The position numbers and the translations under genes were made by a program. DNA of 64,000 bases, taken from contig JASJFJ010000002.1 of the NCBI GenBank assembly GCA_030412805.1, forward strand, positions 7,564,001-7,628,000, read 5' to 3'. Under the pieces are notes generated by a model that saw nothing but the letters and a program-made list of their open reading frames with translations, did not search any database and was not told the origin of the DNA. The DNA comes from Westerdykella aurantiaca (taxonomy: Eukaryota; Ascomycota; Dothideomycetes; Pleosporales; Sporormiaceae). Each line of letters starts with the position of its first letter. Position 1 is the first letter of the stretch. Positions 12,283 to 20,924 of the stretch are shown in pieces.

Positions 12283-12824
12283 TGTGTCGGTTGAAAAGCT
12301 GATTTCAAATCAATAAAAAAGATCTCTCGAGGACGGTAGGACGCGCGGAGGGGGTTGCGAACTGCACAGGGAGGTGAGTACAGGTCGCGAGAAAACGACT
12401 GGGAAGAACAGCGCACTTACCCTGTGCTTTATATGTGGTTAGTAGGGGGATCAAGAGCGAAGAGTGGGAGTTGTGAAGACGACGTCGTTATGGATGTGTG
12501 GGATCCGCCACAAGCTAGACCCGATTAGGCGATAGCCGAGAGGCGCCCAGTTGCCGCCCCAAGAAATGATTTGAAAGCAAAACGGATTTGCAAGCATGTG
12601 TATTGGAGTCACAGGCTGTGTTTACGGTGATGTAAATGGACGTTTTAATCCTGTAAAACTGACTTCACGTGCAGAGGCCATCACACATTCACAGAGGGAC
12701 TCCATTCGAATTGACGCTGATTTTGTATTGGTATCTCATAATCAATCCTTTTGCAAGGCCTAGTAAACTACCATGTCTACAGCAGATATACCGGTCCTTT
12801 GCGCAAGGCCGCCACTTCATCCAT
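12283..12824. promoter_or_regulatory. RPL10 promoter and leader region
   Basis: 542 bp between the RPL10 start and the RPL30 stop. It holds the shared 13-bp element GGCGATAGCCGAG at 12528-12540 (CTCGGCTATCGCC in the coding sense), a CACGTG at 12666-12671, and a possible leader intron on the minus strand from 12420 (GTAAGT) to 12362 (GTGCAG). A TATATAA-like string at about 12429-12436 sits too close to that donor for both to be used, so the leader intron is uncertain. Confidence 0.55.
12528..12540 (-). promoter_or_regulatory. shared ribosomal-protein promoter element, copy 1
   Basis: CTCGGCTATCGCC in the coding sense, 246-258 bp upstream of the RPL10 ATG. It is identical over 13 bp to the element at 13536-13548 upstream of RPL30. 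Confidence 0.5.
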
Positions 12825-13415
12825 CTATGCAGTGCTCGTGGAGAGGATATCGGAGTCACCTGGGAGGGGTCAACAATGTTTACGAGATGAATACGTAATG
12901 GAAACTTACCAGCATCGAGGATGGCCATGGTGGAGCAGCGGAAGAGCTTACCACAGGCAGTGCCCAACTCAATCTACGATTCACGCATGTTAGTAGGTAG
13001 CCCTCCGAAGTCATGATTGACCTCTTCTCAGGGCCAGCCCTCGGAGTATTCCAGCCGGATCTCGTCGTTAGGCCATGAGAATGGATCGGGGGTATGGTAC
13101 GTACGTTGTTGCCGGAGAAGTGGTGGACCTGGGTCTTGGAAAGCATGGAGTAGTACTCGAGCTCGCTCTTCCTGAGAGGGGGAGTGTTGCCGGCGATGAT
13201 GACCAGCTTGGCCTTTCCGCTCCTGAGGCTCTTGAGGGTGCTCTTGTAGCCCAAGGTGACCTTGCCGCTCTTCATGACGAGGGCCAACCTCGAGTTGATG
13301 GTGTCCGTGGACTTCTTGCTCTGTTGCTATCGGTCAGAATCTTCAGGCCAAACACATGCAGCCCAGCGATGGTACTGCCGCATTGTTCACTGGGACTGAC
13401 CTTCTTGGGGGCCAT
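12825..13415 (-). CDS. RPL30: 60S ribosomal protein eL30
   Basis: Four exons, 13415-13401 (15 nt), 13320-13105, 12973-12910 and 12859-12825, give 109 residues, against about 105 in yeast. The product is collinear with eL30: TDTINSRLALVMKSGK, LGYKSTLKSLRSGKAKLVII, NTPPLRKSELEYYSML, ELGTACGKLFRCSTMAI and the terminal DAGDSDIL, plus an extra STSTA. The last exon is found only by splicing out a 50-bp intron (GTAAGT to CCCAG); reading through gives a wrong tail. The first donor is GTCAGT, weaker than the others. Yeast L30 represses splicing of its own first intron, so the tiny first exon and weak donor are suggestive but unproven. Confidence 0.96.
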
Positions 13416-13904
13416 CTTTGCGCGCAGGAATGAGATTTCTGGTCTTCCTGAGGGTGTTGTTGCGCTCCGGGAGGGTCGTGTTGGATGGAGGTCGCTTCGC
13501 GAAACGGGAAAAGAATCATTGTGGGTTGAACTCTTGGCGATAGCCGAGCGCTAGCCGGTTGCGGACATTATCACACGTGACCGGAACTCCGAACACTGTA
13601 CAACATTGAATGGACGACATACTTCCGATTGCACAAGTCGCGCGTGCTTGCGGGTGGATGTACTGAATACTTTCAAGTCCGGAGGTTGAAAATTAGTTAT
13701 AGTTCCTTTGGTGCATTGCACGCACATAAAATCATATATTTGAGATTGGGTATCATGACGCTTCGAAACAGTGCCTATCCTGTCCTGATACCAACCTGAA
13801 TGCTTTTCATACAAATAGACAAAACCAACGCCCTCTAATGCAGGAAAATGCGAGGAAAATCGTTCCGTTCATGAAGACCAAAAATCACGCTCCCCTAAAT
13901 TTCC
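13416..13904. promoter_or_regulatory. RPL30 promoter region
   Basis: 489 bp between the RPL30 start and the GPN3 stop. It contains the shared 13-bp element at 13536-13548 and a CACGTG at 13574-13579. The part nearest 13904 is AT-richer and is probably the GPN3 3' untranslated region. Confidence 0.55.
13536..13548 (-). promoter_or_regulatory. shared ribosomal-protein promoter element, copy 2
   Basis: CTCGGCTATCGCC in the coding sense, 121-133 bp upstream of the RPL30 ATG. It matches copy 1 exactly and in the same orientation. Confidence 0.5.
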
Positions 13905-14884
13905 TCAGTCATCCATTGCGGATCCAATGACGTTGCTGTCAATGTCATCGCGCGGCTCCTTGGGTTCCTGAGCTTCGTGGTATTGAATAGCATCGTCGAT
14001 GTAGCTTAGTACTGCACCGACGCTATCTTCGTCCTGCGCGTCGAGCTTCAAGAACGATACCATGCTGAAGTCGTCGATCAGTTGTGCTACAGCCTTGTTT
14101 AGCCTGTGGAATGAGGTCCCCTCCATGATGTTCTTTTTGGAAGCAGGGTCACCATCAAATCTTCCTTCCTCGATGCCCTCGTCGCCCTTTCCTGGCCTCC
14201 GAGAGGGATCATCGTCTACAAGGTCCGCATCCGGGTTTAGGAACCTCTTCAGATCTCGCTTCGCGACCCGGCCCTTTACCAGATCCATTTTACTCAGAAT
14301 GTTGACATGCGGCATCTCCAGCATCAACATGGCGCTCATCGCAGACAGCGTTCCGGCGAAGAACTTGGGCCGATCGATGATGAAGGTGCTCTCGAGCAAA
14401 TAGGCGGCGCACATGTTGATGTTGAGGGAGCCGCGCATGAGATGCTTGACTAGATTTGGTAGGATGGGTACGTGGGTGTAGAGCTCGATCTGGCCGGGCA
14501 TGTCGAAGATGATGAGATACTCGTCGGTGACTTCTTCGAGCGGGTCGGTCAGGAAATCTAGGTTCTCGAGCAGGAACTCGAAGCAATATATCAGACCCCC
14601 GTTCGGCCCCAGGCTCATCTCTTCCATGACATCCTCGAGGCTGATGAGGTCCTTGATATCGATGTCGGGTTCGAAAGCGAACTCCTCTGCGGCGGGGTCG
14701 AGGTTGACGTAGTAGCATGGTCGCTTGTTGTTCTGGAGATGCTGGATGAGAGCGGTACAGAAGGTGGACTTGCCCGCGCCCGCTGGGCCCTAACGGAGAG
14801 TTTAGTCTGACGAGTTGGATACGAGGGGCAAGCAACAACGCAGCGACTCCGACTCACCATGACGAGGACCCCGAACTTACTCAT
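13905..14884 (-). CDS. GPN3: GPN-loop GTPase 3
   Basis: Two exons, 14884-14858 (27 nt) and 14789-13905, give 303 residues. The intron splits the P-loop region; joining restores GPAGAGKST at residues 10-18. The family-defining Gly-Pro-Asn insertion is in MSLGPNGGLIYCFEYLL-type sequence (here LGPNGGLIYCFEFLL), followed by FDMPGQIELYTH and the guanine-recognition SKMDL. GPN GTPases work as dimers in the cytoplasm and are needed for assembly and nuclear import of RNA polymerase II. MSKFGVLVMG at the start and EDVMEEMSLGPNG favour Gpn3 over Gpn1 or Gpn2. The C-terminus is acidic and disordered. It is divergent from the SAM synthetase gene, 448 bp apart. Confidence 0.93.
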
Positions 14885-15332
14885 AGCTGCGGGCGTTTTT
14901 GGGTCAGCTCTTGCTATTGTCGCGGAGAAATTCAGACGGGGTTCTTCGCGGGCGGTGAAAGCAAACTCCGGCGGTTTATCGGCCAATAACAGATTGGCCT
15001 TGGGCGGGCGGTGAAGCCTGACGTGCTCGCTGACTGGCCCGCGCTCGGAGCACGTTTTTTTCGGCAGTTTCCCGCGCCGACTGCGACTTCCCAAAAGGAA
15101 AAGGCCCCAAGGCCGTCCCTCCCGCACCTGGGCAGATACAAATCTTACTCCGGGCCCCTCCCTCCCTCTACTCCACCCCTCATTCCTCCCTCACTCACAC
15201 TCTCTCTCTCTCCTCTTACTTTTTCTTCGGGCTTTTCCTTCCCTCTTCTCCCTTCTCTACCTTCTTCCATTCACGCGGTCGCAAGTCCTACACTAGGTCT
15301 CTACGCCTCTCCCCCCGCAAAATTCCAGCACA
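14885..15332. promoter_or_regulatory. divergent promoter, GPN3 / SAM synthetase
   Basis: A 448-bp bidirectional region. From 15145 to 15270 the plus strand is an almost pure pyrimidine tract (CTCCCTC, CTCTCTCTCT, TTTTCTTC). Such tracts are typical just upstream of transcription starts in highly expressed filamentous-fungal genes. No TATA box is evident. Confidence 0.6.
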
Positions 15333-16804
15333 ATGACTGCTCAAAGCGATGTTCGGCCCCACCAGGGTCACGGCAACACCTTCTTGTTCACTTCCGAGTC
15401 CGTCGGCGAGGGTGAGTCTCTGAATCCCGAATCTCCTCTCATCGAACCTGTCGCTGATCTCTCTCCCAGGCCATCCCGACAAGATCTGGTAAGAATTCAC
15501 CCCGCGCCCATGCCCCACATTGAGGCATTGAGGCATTGAGGGGTTCCTCACCACCGATTTCGCTCTGCCTGGCGCAAACCCCCATCGCGGCGCTTCCTAT
15601 CCGAGTCGATCCCTATCGCAGCCGAACCTTTTCGAGAAACATGACCATTGGCTAACAGCTATCTTCAGCGATCAGGTCTCGGACGCCATCCTCGATGCCT
15701 GCCTGAAGGATGACCCCCTCTCCAAGGTCGCCTGTGAAACGGCCACCAAGACGGGTATGATCATGGTGTTTGGCGAGATCACCACCAAGTCCCACCTCGA
15801 CTACCAGAAGATCATCCGTGGTGCCATCAAGGACATCGGCTACGACAGCTCCGACAAGGGCTTCGACTACAAGACTTGCAATGTCCTCGTCGCCATTGAG
15901 CAGCAGTCCCCCGATATTGCCCAGGGTCTGCACTACGACGAGGCCCTCGAGAAGCTCGGTGCTGGTGACCAGGGTATCATGTTCGGATATGCCACCGACG
16001 AGACCCCTGAGCTCCTGCCCTTGACTCTTCTGCTCTCCCACAAGCTCAACTCCGCAATGAAGGAGGCCCGCAACAACGGCACTCTGCCCTGGCTGCGCCC
16101 GGATACCAAGACCCAGGTCACCGTCGAGTACGCCCATGACGGCGGTGCCGTTGTTCCCCTCCGTGTTGACACGGTCGTCGTCTCTGCTCAGCACAGCGAG
16201 GCCATCACGACCGAGGAGCTCCGCAAGGAGATCCTCGAGAAGATCATCAAGAAGGTCATCCCCGCCAAGTACCTCGATGACAGGACCACCTACCACGTAA
16301 GCGACCCATAGACTTGCAGAAATTCCCTTCTCTGACTCCTCGTAGATCCAGCCTTCTGGTCTCTTCATCATCGGTGGACCCCAGGGTGACGCTGGTCTCA
16401 CTGGCCGTAAGATCATCGTTGATACCTACGGTGGCTGGGGAGCCCACGGTGGTGGTGCTTTCTCCGGCAAGGACTACTCCAAGGTCGACCGTTCCGCGGC
16501 CTACCTTGCGCGCTGGATCGCAAAGTCGCTTGTCAACGCCAAGTTGGCTCGCCGCTGCCTCGTCCAGCTCTCCTACGCCATCGGTGTTGCCGAGCCTCTT
16601 TCCCTCTTCGTTGAGACCTACGGCACCTCTGACAAGACCTCTGACGAGCTCGTGGCCATCATCGAGAAGAACTTCGATATGCGCCCGGGTGTCATTGTCA
16701 AGGAGCTCAACTTGACCAACCCCATCTACTACCAGACCGCCAAGAACGGTCACTTCACCAACCAGGACTTCACCTGGGAAAAGCCCAAGGAGCTTACGCT
16801 CTAA
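15333..16804 (+). CDS. SAM2: S-adenosylmethionine synthetase
   Basis: Four exons, 15333-15411, 15470-15488 (a 19-nt micro-exon), 15669-16296 and 16346-16804, give 394 residues, the normal length. It makes S-adenosylmethionine from methionine and ATP in the cytosol. The micro-exon supplies the catalytic GHPDKICDQ motif, split across two introns. Further signatures are GAGDQGIMFGYA, PWLRPDTKTQVTV, FIIGGPQGDAGLTGRK and GGGAFSGKD, covering the ATP, metal and methionine sites. The family is near-universal and the assignment is secure. The gene symbol follows yeast; some fungi call it sasA. A strong pyrimidine-rich leader precedes the ATG, consistent with high expression. Confidence 0.97.
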
Positions 16805-17647
16805 ATTCTGTACAACACGATTATAGAATGAGTGGAGAATCAACTTCTTCCACGGGGCCATAGATTTACGACGGTATGAATGCATCTACGGCGGGCAGCA
16901 TAAGTCTTTCAACAAGTTCGGCGTCGGGAAGGGATACCCCTTTTGTCACCTCTTACAAAAGTCATAGGTCTTTCACATATAGAAAGGCTTTTCCCGAGTC
17001 ATTCAACATTGGATCTCTTCATAGTGGCTGAAGAGATCGGAAGCGTTCGTGTTTTCCTCAACAGCGAGCGGCGTTTTCTGAGATGGTTATTTCGCTTCGA
17101 TTTAGAAGAGCGGTGGGTCTACGCCCAGTTGGATCGTAGGGTACGAGATATGAGCGAGGAAATAGCAACATTGTCTATCGCCGAAGGGTACAGCCCTTCG
17201 GCGATAGTACCACTTCATACCCCTAATATCAGCATCGATCTGAGTTATTGGTTCACTATGCTGAGCTTCGCTTCGTTGGGTTACGTGTGCAATTGGTGGC
17301 ATCGTGCTCCATTATGGTCCATGTTCGCGTTCACCATGTACTGCTATAAGGTGAAAGTGAAGATGGACGTGGTGAAGGTGAAGTGGCGCAGTAAGTTGCA
17401 CTGCCACGGAAGTACGTCATCTATCGTCACCATCTACCGAAAGAGCTTCACCCGCCGTAACGCCACGGCTCTCACATAATAAGGAGGATAGGGTAATACC
17501 TTCAACATCTGTTACTCCAGTTCTATACACACTGTCGAATTCCCACGACTTCACTTATAAATCAACTCTCCAACACCGTTGCTATTCGCCTATACTAGGC
17601 CTACACTTCTGCTGCTCCCCATAAACAGTACCCCTACAACAATCAAC
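16805..17647. other. intergenic with a perfect hairpin
   Basis: 843 bp between SAM synthetase and the WW-domain gene, both on the plus strand. A 178-codon frame at 16943-17479 has no domain, an uneven composition and runs straight through the hairpin at 17175-17207, so I do not call it. Near 17350-17390 there is a GTGAAGGTGAAGTGG-type purine-rich patch. Confidence 0.55.
17175..17207. repeat. perfect inverted repeat, 14-bp arms, 5-bp loop
   Basis: CTATCGCCGAAGGG, a TACAG loop, then CCCTTCGGCGATAG. The arms are perfectly complementary. The GGCGATAG at the arm end is also the core of the ribosomal-protein promoter element at 12528 and 13536. Confidence 0.9.
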
Positions 17648-18526
17648 ATGTCGACACTAGCCCCTCCAGAACCACCTCCCTCCTACGAAGTCGCCACAGG
17701 CACCAGCTCCTCCCATCCTCCCACTCCGCGCGTCTCCACGGACGGCCCCTCCAGACAGACAGAACGCAACGGCATCCCGCCCGAACGCCGGCGCTCCATG
17801 GAGGACGAAAACCGCCCTCTCCCCCCAGGCTGGGTCCGCTCCTTCGACCCCCAAGAGCAGCACCAGTTCTTCGTGGACACGACCAAGGACCCCCCGCGAG
17901 CGATCTGGGTGCATCCATACGACGACCCGGAATACCTGTCCACACTGTCCCCCGAGGAACGCCGCAAGCACAGTCGATTGCAGCGGAGCGCCACGCTGAC
18001 GGACATCGCGACGGAGGACACGGACGACGAGGACGAAGGCGGGAACGCAGCGCGGCTGCCACCGCGTCCGGACGGTGCAGCGCAGTCCGCGTCCGCATCC
18101 GCGCGGCCCTCGGGGATCCACGGCTTCGGCAGGAAGATGAAGGACAAGCTGACGGGGAGCACGCACGAGCAGCGCGAGCAGCAGCGGCGGCGGCGCGGGG
18201 AGCAGGAGCGCCAGGCGTACATTGCGCATCTGCGGGCTCGCCAGGCGATGGTGAAGGCGTGGGAGACGGGCGAGCCGCAGTTCCTGTGCAAGGACGCGCA
18301 GGGGCGCGACGTCTACGTTGTGCCGCCGAATGGGCGCGCGGCGCCGAGCGGTGCGTACGGGTATAAACCGTTCCAGGCGGGGCCGTATGCGATGGGGAGT
18401 GCGAGGTATGTGAGGCCTGTGGGGCCGTATGGGAGGCCCATGGGGTATGGGTATGGTGGTGGGTTTGGGGCGCCCATTGCGGCGGGTTTCCTGGGCGGGG
18501 CGCTGTTGGGAGGGTTGATGTTCTAG
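17648..18526 (+). CDS. WW-domain protein with Gly-rich hydrophobic tail
   Basis: A single exon of 292 residues. A PPSY motif lies at about residues 10-13, and a WW domain at about 57-90 (LPPGWVRSFDPQEQHQFFVD then RAIWVHPYDDP). After the first Trp and the aromatic pair the second conserved Trp is present, so the domain should bind Pro-rich ligands, possibly its own PPSY. Then come an acidic patch, a basic Arg/Gln-rich helix (EQREQQRRRRGEQERQ) and a Tyr/Gly/Pro-rich C-terminus ending in a short hydrophobic Gly/Ala/Leu stretch. I chose the ATG at 17648; an in-frame ATG at 17579 would add a leader that looks like untranslated sequence. Function unknown; an adaptor role is an inference. Confidence 0.82.
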   Translation: MSTLAPPEPPPSYEVATGTSSSHPPTPRVSTDGPSRQTERNGIPPERRRSMEDENRPLPPGWVRSFDPQEQHQFFVDTTKDPPRAIWVHPYDDPEYLSTLSPEERRKHSRLQRSATLTDIATEDTDDEDEGGNAARLPPRPDGAAQSASASARPSGIHGFGRKMKDKLTGSTHEQREQQRRRRGEQERQAYIAHLRARQAMVKAWETGEPQFLCKDAQGRDVYVVPPNGRAAPSGAYGYKPFQAGPYAMGSARYVRPVGPYGRPMGYGYGGGFGAPIAAGFLGGALLGGLMF

Positions 18527-19640
18527 GTTACGGTCTTGGGATGAGGGTTCGAGGGGGTGGGAGATCTTATGGGGTGTTTCTGCTGTGGTCGACTCCGTGA
18601 GTGTGTGATTTGGACTTCTTAGGTGACTGCTTAGGCGTTAAGGGGAGGCGTTGAATGGGAGCGAACACATACCCTTAGCAAGATAGCAATTAGCAATACG
18701 ATACCCTCCTTACTGTTGCGTATCCATCTTGAATTGACTCCAACAAAAACGTCATTTCACGTATTCTGACGTTGGAGGCTTCCAGTGTTGTAGTATGCAC
18801 ATCTGTGCACATTATCCGTCTTTATATTCGCAACAACGTGGAATCATCCCATTAAGAATCAGCCTCCAGAGGAAATCAATCTCACGTCAATTCCTATCAG
18901 CAGCAATCCAAGGAGTGATGAACTTGCCGTCCTCTGCCAAGTCTCCCAGAGAAACCAAGCGAAATTATCAGATCCGATCTGTCCTTAGACACTTCGCCCC
19001 AGAATTATCCCGCACAGTCAGCACCTAGGAGATATCGTATTGTGGCGTGACGCTCACCCTACAGACTATAAGTCCCTAGCACAGGATAACTATTGTATAT
19101 ATACTAATTCATCGGCTGCAATTCCGCTTGCAAATGGATTCTCCTCCACTTATTGGACCTCTCTTCGCAAACCGTTTTTTTGAGCTCGAAAACAGCACGA
19201 TATGTCCAAGGACCTGAATTGCCGAGATTCATGTTTTTTTTTAATTATTGGTTCTGCAAATATGAGACAGATGTACGCAAGGAAAAGCAAACAAGAGCTA
19301 ATCCATAGGTATCGACTGTAGGTTGACTACACAGTCGTCAATTCTTCCTTCCTGTCTCTTCCTTCACTCTCGTCACCCGTCAGCTCTCCTCCATTCTTCT
19401 CGCTTGCAAAGACCTGGACGCCCAAACCCTCGAAAACCCCTCAAGCAGGTCGATGGAAAATACAGAGAAGAGCGAAGAAACCCAGTGCCGCGTCCTGAAA
19501 TACGCCTCTCCCTCCCTCCAACCCAATCCAGTCAATGTCTCCGACCAAGACTTTTCCGCATCAATACGCAAACATATGGTATCAACGTAATGCACCCTAA
19601 CGCTCCCTTCTCATGCTACGCTCCAAAAATCTCACACCCT
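18527..19640. other. convergent intergenic region
   Basis: 1.1 kb between the WW-domain stop (+) and the ISU1 stop (-). It is AT-richer than neighbouring genes, especially 18650-19300. I see no gene, repeat or RNA. Confidence 0.55.
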
Positions 19641-20450
19641 TCAAGCCGTCGCGGCCTTCTCGGTAACCGTCTCCACCTCGACCTTGGGCAGCGGCGCTGA
19701 CGTGCCGCCGAGATCCGTCTTGCGGGCGTTGGGATTCTTGGAGTAGTAGTTCGAGATGGCAGATTTGATGGCGTCTTCGGCAAGCATGGAGCAGTGCACT
19801 AGTTGCGACGATTAGCACCCGTTTCGCATTACCGCAACAAGAACGGTCACTTACGCTTGACAGGCGGCAGACACAGCTCCTGCGCAATCTGCGTGTTCCG
19901 GATCTTGGCCGCATCCTCGAGCGTCATGCCCCGCACGAGCTCGGTCAGGTAACTCGAGCTCGCGATCGCACTGCCGCATCCGAACGTCTTGAACTTAACC
20001 TCGCTGATGGTGTTGTTGTTGGGGTCCACCCGGATCTGCAGCTTCATCACGTCGCCGCAGGCCGGGGCGCCGACGAGTCCAGTGCCCACGTCTGCGGCAT
20101 CCTTGGGCATGGAGCCGACATTGCGGGGGCGGTTGTAGTGGTCGAGCAGTGCTGCGGGTGTTAGCTTTGCGGTTTGCAAGGTACGGGATGGCAGTATGCG
20201 GGAGCGATGGGGGATGGGTATTGCTGGATCTGATATCCGCGGATGATCCGAGGCACCCAGCTCTCCCAGTCCCTGCATCGCACACGCCGCCAGAGGGCTA
20301 CTTATCTTTCTCGTGGTACTGCCGCCGTCCCTGTACTGCTGCCGCGGCGGGCGCTGCTGTGCGGAGGGGAGATGCGATGTGTGGCCTGGCAGCTGCTGCC
20401 AGCATTCTGCTTCCCTGGGCGGGCACAACGGCTGCGACTCTCTTGAACAT
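19641..20450 (-). CDS. ISU1: mitochondrial Fe-S cluster scaffold protein
   Basis: Three exons, 20450-20306, 20148-19855 and 19798-19641, give 198 residues. The Ala/Arg-rich N-terminus ending in GRRQYHEK is a mitochondrial targeting region. The three cluster-ligand cysteines are in GAPACGD, KTFGCGSAIASSS and KLHCSMLAEDA; the LPPVK chaperone-binding motif is intact. Isu1 builds [2Fe-2S] clusters with Nfs1 and frataxin in the matrix. Intron 2 is GTAAGT to CTAG. Intron 1 is odd: the frame closes 8 nt past the conserved segment and no GT donor fits, but cutting at ATAAGT and joining after CAC gives YHEKVLDHY, exactly the family pattern. The C-terminal ~25 residues (after NARKTDLGG) are a non-conserved extension. 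Confidence 0.95.
20149..20305 (-). other. non-canonical AT-AC intron in ISU1
   Basis: A 157-bp intron starting ATAAGTAGCC and ending CCGCAGCAC on the coding strand. A good fungal branch site, GCTAAC, has its adenine at 20161, 12 nt before the intron end. The U12-type donor ATATCC is absent, so this resembles the U2-spliced AT-AC class. An AT-AG reading, ending three bases earlier at the CAG, also keeps the frame but would give KALLDHY, one residue longer than the family. Confidence 0.78.
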
Positions 20451-20924
20451 GGCTGTAGATGTGCGAAGCGTGGTAGGTATCGTAGGTATTGTGGATAGAT
20501 CGATTGGTGATGGCTTGCGGGTTTCGCGGGCGTGGAGTGGGATGTGGTGATGCAAATGAGGAGGCGAGCGGAGGATGAAGAAATGGGTTGAAGATAATCG
20601 ATGGATCAGAGCGAGCTCGGCGCTGTCATGGGGCGAATTGCCGCGCACGAACCACGTGGAACCCCACGTTTCGGAGATGTCACTTACAAATGGGACGCCT
20701 CCGTCACATCTGATAAAAGTATTGGCGATGATCTCTATGCATAGCATTCACTATCAGATGCAATCCGTTTTACTCGTCCGTCGGCCCGTATACTGCTGTA
20801 ATATTGTAGCGCCATCTACTCCCCGTCCGCGGTGTGGCAGCTAAACTGAACACCATCCGAGGCAATTCTGCGCCATGTAAAATGCTGCTCCGACCTTATC
20901 TCCGTCGATCCAGAATGCCCCGTC
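20451..20924. promoter_or_regulatory. ISU1 promoter region
   Basis: 474 bp between the ISU1 start and the UBP14 stop, both minus strand. A CACGTG E-box is at 20653-20658, about 200 bp upstream of the ISU1 ATG. No gene is visible. Confidence 0.5.

Noticed and set aside
12974..13104. Possible snoRNA in RPL30 intron 2 (131 bp)
   Set aside because: No box C (RTGATGA) with a matching box D, and no H/ACA pair at the right spacing.
16943..17479. 178-codon frame downstream of SAM synthetase
   Set aside because: No domain, no leader context, and it runs through the perfect hairpin.
20300..20306. GT donor (GTAGCC) at the end of the ISU1 first open frame
   Set aside because: Using it shifts exon 2 out of frame and adds DN before a wrong reading; the AT-AC junction keeps the frame and the family sequence.
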